DNA of 13,807 nt from Larix sibirica (GCA_004151065.3 NWUY0300017752.1:31953-45759); one strand, 5' to 3'. Numbered from the stretch's first letter, positions 1-8,572 are shown. The notes: generated from the letters alone by a model not told the origin. Program-made: numbers and translations.

Positions 1-330
1 GGTAGTTTTAATTACATATTTGGTACACGTAATTTTAGGCTTATACGTTTCCATTGCAATTCCTAAATGACTTTCATGAATTATGTTATTCTACTTTAGG
101 CCTAGTGAGGCCAAAATAGAAAAGTCAATAACCTATATTAAAAAGAGGCTAAAATCTATTTGAATTTAGATCATTGGGATTTACTCAATCATGGTTCCAT
201 GTATTCAATGTTTATATACGTTTTTTTTAATATATATATATGTGTGTGTATAGTTGTTGGAAGTCAAAAAGTCAAAACTACATAGAGTTCAAAATAGATG
301 AAAATTTGTCTCACATGTCTAAATCTACAT
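1..330. other. AT-rich noncoding DNA
   Basis: I see no gene here. The stretch is AT-rich, with stop codons in all frames, and ends in a compound microsatellite. It probably belongs to the same repeat-derived background as the retroelement fragment that follows, but no element border can be placed. Confidence 0.5.
230..252. repeat. Compound (TA)n(TG)n microsatellite
   Basis: An alternating TA run of about 11 bases passes directly into TGTGTGTGTA. It follows an eight-base T tract. This is a simple-sequence repeat, likely length-variable between individuals. Confidence 0.85.
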
Positions 331-655
331 TGGGTCTTGGAATTCGTGTAGTTTATTGCAAGAAGCAATGTCCATTGCCTTTGAAAGTCGCCAACATAAA
401 GGAAAGAACTTACTCAATGATCAAACCCAAATTTATGAAGAGGAAATGTTGGCCATATTACATGTAGCTAGGCAATAGTTCCCTTATCTAATGAGTAAAC
501 ACTTCAAGGTAAAAACAAATCATGATAATCTAACATATTTTTTGGAACAACAATTGTTTTTGAAAGAGCAAGAAACGTGGGTCACCAAGATGATAAGGTA
601 TGACTTTGAATTATCTACAAAAAAGGGAAAGAGAATATGATCATTGATATGTCAA
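331..655 (+). mobile_element. Decayed Ty3/gypsy retrotransposon fragment (reverse transcriptase C-terminus to RNase H)
   Basis: Translation shows the usual order of a Ty3/gypsy polyprotein across the RT to RNase H junction. First comes a GLGIRVV-like stretch (about 332-352), where the family has a glycine-rich segment before the RNase H domain. After a frame change come SIAFESR and YEEEMLAILHVARQ (434-475). Next is a stretch reading FKVKTNHDNLTYFLEQQ, matching the family pattern with a KTDH-type motif; here Asp has become Asn. Then WVTKMIRYDFEL follows, and in another frame KKGKEN before the position where the family has its ADALSR block. The copy is dead: a TAG stop at 476-478, a frame change near 613-616 and another near 355-365. 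Neither LTR, integrase nor gag is visible. The family match is recognised from motif order, not from a search; the exact clade is not determined. Confidence 0.8.
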
Positions 656-899
656 ATCTCGCTAGCACACTTGGTTTCAACGAGCAACATTCTACATGGC
701 GACCTGAGTTCGAACCTCACAAGATAGTTGGGAGGAGATACTTTAAATCCAACCATGCTAAGGGTTGGTGTGGCCCAGGCCTGGTGCGATCCCCTGGTGC
801 TTTTGACGGCTTAAATGCTCCTAGGTCGTGGTTTCTTAGACCACAAGCTAGTCCCACAAGTCACAAACAAACTAGCAAACAAAAACAAAACAATTACTA
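656..899 (+). mobile_element. Probable tRNA-derived SINE
   Basis: The A box of the internal RNA polymerase III promoter reads TAGCACACTTGG (663-674), one mismatch from TRGCNNAGYNGG. The B box reads GTTCGAACC (708-716), a full match to GWTCRANNC. Their starts are 45 bp apart, as in a tRNA gene. Sequence between and around the boxes resembles a degenerate tRNA (an ACTTGGTT D-loop-like part, and CCTGAGTTCGAACCTC as a T-arm). It cannot be a working tRNA because the acceptor stem does not close. A GC-richer body of about 140 bp follows (CCATGCTAAGGGTTGGTGTGG, with the palindromic GGCCCAGGCC). It ends in an A-rich tail (870-899), as in plant SINEs. The 5' border is set from the usual A-box position and lies right against the Ty3 fragment, so the SINE probably inserted into it. 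I could not find convincing target-site duplications, and the plant SINE family is not identified. An open frame across this span (637-897) is a by-product. Confidence 0.65.
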
Positions 900-2402
900 A
901 TCACCCAAATGTTTATGGGATCCAAATTGGGTTAACAGTGAATTCACTGATTTGAATCCAAAGTTGACCCGAGATTCGACCTTATCAAGTTTCTACCCGA
1001 ATTGAAGAGACCCGATTACACTGAATTCTGTTAATATGCTCTTAAACACACATCAGGCTTCCCTCCGACAACTGAGTTTGAAACAGTCCTATAATCTGGA
1101 CTTTTTAAATCTCCTCTTCTTAACCTATTAAATTTTGCAAGGGTGTGCAAATATACCTGTGTACCAACAGTATTTCAAAACAAAGCCCAAAAGCAGAGGG
1201 CCATCCAAAATCAACCACTGCCACCCCAACAGAGGAACAAATAAGCCTTTTCAGCATTAGAAATGGGATTCATAAAACTTGGGGGCTGATGGGAAAATGG
1301 GCAAAGCAGAAGGCACAATTTCTGGAGAACCATCGACATACCCTTTCCTACTAGAATTCAGGCCTGCATCCACAATGCCATATGTGATAATCAATGAATA
1401 GAATACATAATAACATTTGCCACAACAACAGGACATGAGCTGCTTGTTTAATGGTGAAGTGGAGAATTAGCTGAACACGGTTTCAAATTCTATCCTTGGT
1501 AGTCACAGCTACTCTGTCTATTGTTGTAATTACAAATAGTTGTGCTACTGCATATTATTGTAATCACACCCACTGGTGGCAATCTATTGGGTGCTGTTAT
1601 AATTTTACCTGATGGTACCACCACCCCTGGTGGTGCTAAGAGGCAAATGAATATTCACTTCAAAGCAAAGAAATATGCATCGGCAACCATCTATCAAACG
1701 ACTTTCATAAATCAATAGTGTCCTTGAATTATTGAACTGAATATAATACCAATTCTCTTTTGAAATATAACCATGGCTCACGATTATGCTAATTTCCAAG
1801 CTTAATTTGTAGATCAGTAAAATACAGGAATATTAAGTGTAGAAGACATAACACCAGCAAACCTTGAAAATCCAAATTTTACTTCAAACAAGAACAGATA
1901 TATTTTTTCCCTTGGCCCATCTTGAGCCTTGTCAACAAACAAATTTATGAAAGGAAAGTTTCATACTATGCCATTAACTAAGTTCTTATAAGTTTCCCAT
2001 CATAACTCATTCCTACAAGAGTGTGTTATATGATATATCCTAATTTGTAGCATAAAAAGCAAATTTAGTTGACTATAATCAGCATAATTAAAAGCAACAA
2101 TGAAGTAACACCATAAGGCCAGCAGATATTCCCAGCTTTAAGATAGAAATGCATTAAGTGCATCAATCCACAAAAGGACCAGCTAACTGCAATATGTAGA
2201 AAAGAAGATTAGAAAGCATTTATCTTTGTAGAAAAATCTGAATTTAAAATGTAGGAATTCTCTATTCAAATCATGCTGAGAGATCAGTATTATTTCAAGC
2301 TGTATTAATGCAAAACAAACAAACAAATCAAATTCCATTTTTAGATACTTGGATGGGCTGCAACCTGATTGTCTCCATTGTGACAACAGTTGCATACCAA
2401 CA
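900..2402. other. Intergenic, no intact gene
   Basis: No complete coding region, tRNA or rRNA can be supported. Near 1262-1363 on the minus strand a short open stretch follows a good splice-acceptor-like sequence (TTGTGGATGCAG, ending at 1364) and runs to a TAA. It includes YVDGSPEIVPSALPIFP. I do not recognise it. A small perfect inverted repeat (CACCACC/GGTGGTG) lies near 1618-1637. The rest is AT-rich and unremarkable. Confidence 0.5.
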
Positions 2403-2542
2403 TAGACTCATCTTAAGTCCAGATCTATCATGCACTGAGAGGGATCAAATTCATTAAGGTGAAAAATTTTCCTTAAGTTTTTGGACCTCGAGAGATTTGA
2501 TCGCTTTCAGTGCATAATAGATCTAAAGTTAAAATGGATCTA
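2403..2542. repeat. Long imperfect inverted repeat, MITE-like
   Basis: The arms 2421-2452 and 2493-2524 are reverse complements at about 28 of 32 positions; both begin with AGATCT and carry ATGCACTGA and GATCAAAT. Weaker pairing extends outward to 2403 and 2542, and the outer ends have TA on both sides, as for a TA target duplication. A second, nested palindrome (TTAAGG at 2454-2459 against CCTTAA at 2471-2476) fills part of the loop. A 136-140 bp element without coding capacity, mostly inverted repeat, fits a small non-autonomous DNA transposon (MITE); the outer ends do not match the Stowaway consensus CTCCCTCC. A transcript would fold into a long hairpin, so it could also be a small-RNA source. 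Confidence 0.7.
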
Positions 2543-3600
2543 CACTGCTTTATATGCCCACTATGCAGACATGGATTTCAGAAGCTTTGCCTGAGCTATA
2601 GCTCCTTGTGTATACATTTCTCAACTCTTTATCTCTTCAATTATCTACTGGACACACATTATTCTATGTTATCTCATAACAAAATATAAGATATACAACA
2701 ATTGCTTTTGCCTATCAGTATGGTATTTGTGTTCTGTGTAGGCTAGTTAAGGCTAAGGTATTTGTGCTCTCAATTTGAAACTAGTTATCCCAATTCACAG
2801 ACTCGTAGGTTTAGTATGAGGTTTCAGCAGGAACTTAATATCCCCAAAGATTATTTATACTGAACAGCAAACCATAGAAAAGTTTTAACCATTTAGAAAT
2901 TTATTTAGAAATTTGTTTACTTCGATTTTATATATATATATTGGTCTTTTTACATTAAGTTGATATCAAGATTCAAAATATTCTGTGTAAGAGAGAGATT
3001 GAAATATTGTATTTAAGGTCAACATTGAAATTTTTTTTTGTTTTTAATGTTTTTTTAAGTGTCACATGTCAGCTCCATGTTAAGCATGGAAGGAATTGCA
3101 CATCTCCATCATACCGGGCTGTAGAAAACACATCTCCATGCAACAAGCCAGAGGCTATCTCATGCAAAAGGAACAGCTGCAAAAAAACTGTCAATTTCAT
3201 TTTGTAAAGCCTAGACGTTGTAGCAGCTAAGCATGCCAGACTTACAATAGACTATGATTCAACTTATCTGATTTTATCTCTTCTATAATACTGAACACAG
3301 GTTGGCAGCTAGTGTGTCTGGCCATTTTAAGGACTCCGACACGCTATAGCAAGCATCATGGATGCAGATTTTATGGTTTGAAATAGCTATCATAGATATT
3401 GAAAGCACACCAAATGAAATATATGATTGAAACATCTGAATCAAAATAACATACCTTAACAAAGTTAACCCTATAGTCCAAATCAGTGTAATAACGTAAT
3501 AGGACGGCTCTAAAGGTCTTGGGCATTTTGTAACAATCTCAAGAAGCATATTTGATGACCCATCAATTGGCAGAGATATTCAATTTGTTGCTATGTTACC
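2543..3600. other. Intergenic with possible minus-strand exon remnants
   Basis: No intact gene. A (TA)n run lies at 2928-2942. On the minus strand two short open stretches have splice-like borders: 3517-3455 ends at AAG|GTATGT, and 3176-3115 follows TTTTTTTGCAG and ends at CCCG|GTATGA. If spliced they join in frame. Neither peptide is recognised. The frames just outside are broken, so this may be a pseudogene, transcribed 3' flank or chance. The direct repeat CACATCTCCAT occurs twice between 3095 and 3140. Confidence 0.35.
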
Positions 3601-3764
3601 AGATCCATGGGGTCTTGTTGCTGGATCCACAGATCCGCATTTCAGATCTGGATCCACCAAGATTCATGAAGGATCCGCCTACCAAACAGATCCTACCTAG
3701 CTGGAAATGGATCCCGTGAATAGGAGGCCGATCCCGTGACAACCAGACCCACCATGCATGGATC
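3601..3764. repeat. GATC-dense degenerate repeat block
   Basis: About ten GATC sites, most within GGATCC, GATCCA or GATCCCGTGA, fall in about 165 bp; fewer than one would be expected. The motif CGTGA follows a GATCC core twice (near 3710-3719 and 3730-3739). No frame stays open through the block on either strand. It looks like an old short-period repeat or a fragment of an unrecognised repeat element, GC-richer than its surroundings. Confidence 0.5.
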
Positions 3765-3893
3765 AATCTAGTTTTAGAATCTTTGTTTTTAAATTAGGTT
3801 TTTGACACTTGTTAAAACTCTAAACCCCCTGCCCTACTTAAGATGCCAGAACCGTGAACATGAGCCATTTTAATGAGAACGTGGCATCTGACT

Positions 3894-4122
3894 GAGCAGT
3901 AAGCATCGGGTGAGAGCAGGGCGTAGAAACATAGCGGCAGTGAGCATTGGGCTATCTATTCAAGAGGAAATCACTTCAGAAGACTCCACTTACAGACCTG
4001 CTGTTATTCCTTAAATTCTAAATAGTAACAGCTGACAGTCTTACACTGGGCAGTGAGCAGTCAGCATCGAGCATACAACTGACAGTCTTAGACTTTTACA
4101 CCTAGGACTGACAATCTTAGAC
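3894..4122 (+). repeat. Cluster of short direct repeats
   Basis: Two motifs recur. CTGACAGTCTTAGAC or a close variant occurs at 4032-4043, 4079-4093 and 4108-4122. A GCAGTGAGCAT-like motif (GCAGTAAGCATCGG, GCAGTGAGCATTGG, then GCAGTGAGCAGTCAGCATCGAGCAT) occurs near 3897-3910, 3937-3950 and 4050-4074. The copies are on the same strand and irregularly spaced, as in a decayed minisatellite. No function is implied. Confidence 0.55.
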
Positions 4123-5895
4123 CTACAGGTATTTGATATTTCTCATAAGTGTCTGCATAAATGCCTGCAATTATATTTTCAAGTAAAGTTATGGATCTGT
4201 TCTTAGACTGGTTCCACTGCTTGCTTGCCTGAGTGTGTTCTTCTCTTATATGTTCTCCATTGGTATGCTAGCAAAAACATAGTTTTTAATTTATTGGATT
4301 ATTGCTCCAGTTTTTTGGAAGAAGCACAAGCAAAGGCAACTGTGCCTACACTCTTCGTGCCATCATTCATTTGTGAATGGCATTCTAGGAACCTCAATCT
4401 GCCAACTTTTCTTCATTTAGATAAAAACTTTTCATGTTTGAGATAATGTCAAATGCCCTCTAACCAATACAACAATTGATATTGTGAACTATCTTGTCAA
4501 ATATAAAAAACGTTAAAATAAGAAACCCAGTCAAGCATTAAATCTAATGATTTCAGTTCTAATGTTGTGATTCTCAACTCTGAATATGTTTTTTAAAAAT
4601 TTAAAAAGTATTATTATATTTTTTGTTCTTGACATTTCTCCGCCATATCTGAATCGTTACTTTTCAAAAATCTAGCAAATCCATTTCCGTATCCCAATAA
4701 CTTATATATATTGTGAATGCAATCAGACTTGACCCTTGCCTTTTGTTGCAATTGCCAGGTCTGCTATGTTCTCCCTCTAAAGGCACTAAAATAGCATAAA
4801 TTTCTTCTATGTTATATAGTATATTTATGCTGCATAACTTTCTAAATCAACCAAAAGTGAATGTCTCAGCCAAATGTTGCCTCACTTTGTGAAGATTTAC
4901 TAAGTTTGAATGGAACTAAGGCTTGCAATTCAAAACCTAAGTTTTACTGAATCTTCCCTACAGTGATTTTCATGTTTGGCAGAAAAATGAGAACGATGTA
5001 TCTGCCTGCCAGAACAGTATTGTTTCAAACAAATCTAAAATGAGGATTACAAAGAAAAAACATACAATGCTAACCTAATCCTAGAAGCATGAAGACAGAT
5101 AAAAAATTATTCCCAAGCATACATATTATTCCTCATAAAATGAGACGCTTTCTCTGCCTGAAGTGCATACTATATTTCTTTACGTAAGCAAAAACTTTTG
5201 CTTATTTCAAAGGCCCTGCTTCTCAATTTGAAATAATAAAACTTTCAAACTTGAAGCAGATTTTGCACTTACAATTATAGAAATACTAAAATATTTTTGT
5301 GGAAAAAACAATTCAAAACCTTTACAAAATGGGTTTCCTGCCAGAGGATGCCAAAAAGTATTAAATTTGTGAACATTAAATGTTCTAATAGTTTAAAACT
5401 CTCCTAGGAGTAACGCATTTTTTGACAGCTAGATAAGCATTACTACATTTTTCCTCTCTAAAATGAGTTGGAATTGCAATAGTATGAGTTCCTTGTGAAC
5501 CTCGCTTGAAATTTTCTAAATGAATCTGAATCTAGCTTCATGCCTTGCACATGGAGTTCATCATTACATATCTTGAAACATAAATTAACCCACCTCTTTA
5601 CCAACTGCTTGCCCAGCAAAATTTCATCCTGCAATTCTGGTTGTCATCGCTTTCCAGCAATTAATTTGAGAATAAAAGAATGCCAGCAAAACCCACTCTG
5701 CAGGGTTCACTTTACAATGCATTCCCTTGTGAATCTTAACCCAGGTCACATAACATAAATATGCCAAAGTATACACAACTTGAAAGCTCTGGTAAAGCAT
5801 CTTAGGGTTTCACAAGCATTTTAAAGCTTGTTTTATGAACCCTGTAGAGATAAGCAGGCCGTGTCTATGCCCTATGGAAGGACCCTTAAAGGCAA
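4123..5895. other. Intergenic / 3' flank of the PPR gene
   Basis: No intact gene is visible. On the minus strand an uninterrupted 61-codon stretch without an early ATG runs from 5643 to 5461 (stop TAG at 5458-5460). It lies in the PPR gene's downstream flank and resembles no family I recognise. A plus-strand open frame at 4225-4446 and its minus-strand counterpart both look like chance openness in a slightly GC-richer patch. For the PPR transcript I find no strict AATAAA within 300 bp of the stop. A CATAAA variant lies on the minus strand at 5837-5832, about 60 nt past the stop codon, and may serve as a weak poly(A) signal. Confidence 0.45.
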
Positions 5896-7845
5896 CTATT
5901 CCACCCACACATTTTGCTGGGTTGTACCTTGGATAGAACTACAAGTAACAACTCCTCTAGCAACCAACTCATTCAGCAGCTCCGCAGCCTGATTCACTTT
6001 GCCTTCATAGGCAATACCCTTAAGCAGTGTGATGTAAGTTGTTTCATTGGGTTTACACCCTTTTGCCACCATATTACCCAAGACGTCAATAGCCAGATGT
6101 GTCATGTGCGCCTTACATGAGGCAAAAATCAAGGCATTGTAAGTTGCCACATTAGGCTTATATGATTTATCTTCCATAAAACCTAGCAGCTCCAGTGCAT
6201 CGTCCACCATTCCTTCTCTGCAGAGACCCTCTAACATTGATGCATAAGTAATAGCATCAGGAGTAAGGCCTTTCCTGACCAATGCATCTAGAACCTCAAA
6301 TGCTTTCTTTAAACTGCTATTCTTTGAGATCCATTCAAGCACTGTATTGTAAGCAGAAAGTAGAGGTAGAGAACCCTGAACTCCTAGGCAGTTAAGGATA
6401 TCTACAGCTTGGTCCACCTTCCCATCCTTGCAGAGAGCTGTTATCAAAGTATTATAGGTGACCATGTCAGGGAAACAGCCTTTGGAAACCATCTCATATA
6501 GGCACTCAATTGCATCATCCGTCTTTCCCTCTTTACAGAACCTATTGATGATTGGGTGGTAGGAAAACGAATCAGGTTTACAACCCTTCACCATCATCTC
6601 CTGCAAAACATCGATTGCCTCAATTAAGTACCCTTCTTGGCAAAGGAAATTGATGAGGATGTTGTAAGTGACAACGTTAGCAGAGCATCCTCTCTTGCCC
6701 ATGTCAGATAAAAGCTTTTCTGCATCCTCCCATCTCCTGGCACTGCATAGACCTTGCAAAAGAGTGTTGTGACTAATCACATTTGGCTGGCACCCCTTTG
6801 ATGGCATATCATTAAGAAATGCTATTGCTTCGTCCAATCTAGTTTCTTTAGAGAATCCATTAATCACAACATTGTATGTAACCACATTAGGAACACAGCC
6901 CATACTCACCATCTCATTCAAGAGTCTCACAGCCTCATCCACTCCACTATCCTTACAGGTTGCTTCTAGCAATATAGTATAAGTAACAACATTAGGCAGG
7001 CAGCCATTCTGTAACTGTTGATTGAGAACCTCCAACGCGATGTCCAATTTACCTTGATGGCAGAGACCTCTCAACACTGTATTATATGTAACTACATCAG
7101 GAGGGCACCCATTTGCCCGCATCTCATTAAAATACTTTATTGCACGTTCCATCTGCCCTTTTTTGCTTAACCCATTAATCAAGACATTATATGCTATAAG
7201 TTCAGGAACACACCCAGATATCACCAGCAAATCCAATACTTTGCTGGCTTTATTTGTTCTGCCCACTTTGCATAGGGTAGCAATGAGATATCTGCAAGTT
7301 AAAGAATTGGGAATGTGGTGTTTTTCCACCATTTGCTCAAGAAGATTAAAAGCTTCTGCTATTCTACCTGATTTACACAGTTTATGTAGCAGTTTATTGT
7401 TAGAGGCTTCTTCCAATTCCAAATCCCCTACCAGATTATTTGGAGTGACGGAATCTTCTAGAGGAGAGACGTGGGGCAGGAGCATCCCATTTGTTTGGTA
7501 TTTATGGGATGATGAGACTGTGAAGGAGTAGGAGTGCATTTCTTTCGGTTCTTCAAATCCATTTGTCTCCGAATGCTGGGATTCCATAAGAGTCTCATTC
7601 GAGTTTTTTATTTTGGACTTTGTGGGGAATGATCTTCTCTCATTCCGGAGGTCGGAAGCAAGGCTACTCCGACTTCTACACCTACACCTACAAACTCCGT
7701 AGTTCTTTTTTATTCCATTTGTGCAGTAACTAAACGAAAAAGACCCAATACAGCGGACAGAAGCAGTGTTGCAGGACGTTTGTTGAGTGCAAAGAGGAAG
7801 TAGCAGAGGAGAAAAGGACGAGGTGAGATGTTGATGAGCTGCCAT
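5896..7845 (-). CDS. P-class pentatricopeptide repeat protein, At1g09900-like, organelle-targeted
   Basis: An intact, intronless 649-residue protein, ending in TAG. PPR proteins of the P class bind single-stranded organellar RNA sequence-specifically and stabilise, help process or help translate one or a few transcripts. Residues 1-64 contain no Asp or Glu and are rich in Ser, Thr, Arg and Cys (VCRCRCRSRSS at 51-61), as expected of a plastid or mitochondrial transit peptide. Residues 65-146 are a hydrophilic linker. Residues 147-635 are 14 contiguous PPR motifs of 34-35 residues, typified by VVTYNTVLRGLCHQGKLD and the GCxPN/D repeat end. There is no E/DYW or SMR domain, so it is not an editing factor of the PLS class. 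Arrangement and sequence most resemble Arabidopsis At1g09900 (and At3g04760-type proteins), from memory of the family. The start is well fixed: AAAAAATGGC is a good plant context and an in-frame TAA lies two codons upstream. The target RNA and organelle are unknown. Confidence 0.95.
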   Translation of the reverse strand: MAAHQHLTSSFSPLLLPLCTQQTSCNTASVRCIGSFSFSYCTNGIKKNYGVCRCRCRSRSSLASDLRNERRSFPTKSKIKNSNETLMESQHSETNGFEEPKEMHSYSFTVSSSHKYQTNGMLLPHVSPLEDSVTPNNLVGDLELEEASNNKLLHKLCKSGRIAEAFNLLEQMVEKHHIPNSLTCRYLIATLCKVGRTNKASKVLDLLVISGCVPELIAYNVLINGLSKKGQMERAIKYFNEMRANGCPPDVVTYNTVLRGLCHQGKLDIALEVLNQQLQNGCLPNVVTYTILLEATCKDSGVDEAVRLLNEMVSMGCVPNVVTYNVVINGFSKETRLDEAIAFLNDMPSKGCQPNVISHNTLLQGLCSARRWEDAEKLLSDMGKRGCSANVVTYNILINFLCQEGYLIEAIDVLQEMMVKGCKPDSFSYHPIINRFCKEGKTDDAIECLYEMVSKGCFPDMVTYNTLITALCKDGKVDQAVDILNCLGVQGSLPLLSAYNTVLEWISKNSSLKKAFEVLDALVRKGLTPDAITYASMLEGLCREGMVDDALELLGFMEDKSYKPNVATYNALIFASCKAHMTHLAIDVLGNMVAKGCKPNETTYITLLKGIAYEGKVNQAAELLNELVARGVVTCSSIQGTTQQNVWVE

Positions 7846-7862
7846 TTTTTATTTATTGAACC

Positions 7863-8051
7863 CTGCAGAAATGGTAATGGTTTTGGTTTGCGTTGCTTTC
7901 TATTCCAGTAATACACAAAATTAGTGTTGGACCTTGGTTGAGAGGGTATCTGTAACACAAAATGCAATGCAAGGCTAGGATTTGGATTTGGGTTCATTGA
8001 ATTTGAACTTCAAATATTTACATTGCGACAGTGAAAAATGGAGATGCTTAC
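7863..8051 (-). other. Candidate intron in the 5' leader of the PPR gene
   Basis: Reading the minus strand, TTTATTGCAG|GTAAGCATC gives a near-consensus donor (intron begins at 8051). TTACCATTTCTGCAG|GG gives a good acceptor (intron ends at 7863), leaving only 17 leader bases (GGTTCAATAAATAAAAA) before the ATG. The intron would be 189 nt. It would remove upstream ATGs, including one at 7997 that opens a 95-codon frame overlapping the PPR start in another frame; this supports the splice model. A second acceptor-like site, TTTTGTGTTACAG ending at 7950, is possible but would keep a longer leader. Leader introns are common in plant genes; no transcript evidence is available here. Confidence 0.55.
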
Positions 8052-8052
8052 C

Positions 8053-8340
8053 TGCAATAAACAGAAAGATATCGTCCGTGTAACGTATTGCCACTGTAAA
8101 TGCAAATAGCTGGAGAGAGCTCCACGGTAATCCATGTAGGATGTAGGGTGGGTTTATGACTGAAAATCACGGAATCATGTCATAGATTTTATTCCTCGCA
8201 CCCTAAATTCATATCTCGGCCCAGCATAGCAGAGCATAAACCCACAGGTTTTATTGAAGAAAATAATATACATATTCCAAAAATAATGGCAAGTCTGACC
8301 CCTTACGGATCACCAGCTGGTAATTTTAGTTGGCGTGGTT
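8053..8340 (-). promoter_or_regulatory. Upstream region of the PPR gene with a site II element
   Basis: On the minus strand TGGGCC (8223-8218) matches the site II element TGGGCY bound by TCP-family factors. Such elements are frequent upstream of nuclear genes for organelle proteins, including PPR genes. It lies about 165 bp upstream of the proposed leader-intron donor. TATATTATT on the minus strand (about 8273-8265) is the only TATA-like string nearby and its spacing to any start is unknown, so the promoter may be TATA-less. The region ends at a tandem duplication beginning at 8344. Transcription start not determined. Confidence 0.4.
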
Positions 8341-8343
8341 TTC

Positions 8344-8541
8344 CTCACTTCCAGTTTGACAAATGAGTTATCATAGATTAAATTATTTTTTCAAATAATT
8401 AAGTAAATGTAAAGAAGTAGTTGTCAAAGGTTTAAGTGCTTCTCAGTTCCAGTTTGGCAAATGAGTTATGATAGGTTTTGGTATCTTCGTTCAAATAATT
8501 AAGTAAATGTAAAGAAGTAGTTGTGAAAGGTTTAAGTGCTT
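8344..8541. repeat. 98/100-bp tandem duplication
   Basis: Copy 1 (8344-8441) and copy 2 (8442-8541) begin CTCACTTCCAGTTT / CTCAGTTCCAGTTT and end with an almost identical half (CAAATAATTAAGTAAATGTAAAGAAGTAGTTGT, then AAAGGTTTAAGTGCTT). Differences cluster in the middle (about 8375-8390 against 8473-8490), so one copy has diverged there or was converted at its ends. The unit has no open frame. It lies about 500-700 bp upstream of the PPR start codon. Confidence 0.9.
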
Positions 8542-8572
8542 AGGTAGTAGGTCCAACCACCTTCCTTTGGAT

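Noticed and set aside
656-730. A functional tRNA gene
   Set aside because: A and B boxes are present, but the acceptor and anticodon stems do not pair and a SINE-like body and A-rich tail follow.
3283-3549. 88-codon minus-strand open frame as a small membrane protein
   Set aside because: It reads through a strong donor site (AAG|GTATGT) into AT-rich sequence, and another frame over 3517-3455 looks more protein-like.
7163-7531. 122-codon plus-strand open frame inside the PPR gene
   Set aside because: It is the antisense of the repeat-rich PPR coding region and carries no domain; the minus strand explains the sequence fully.
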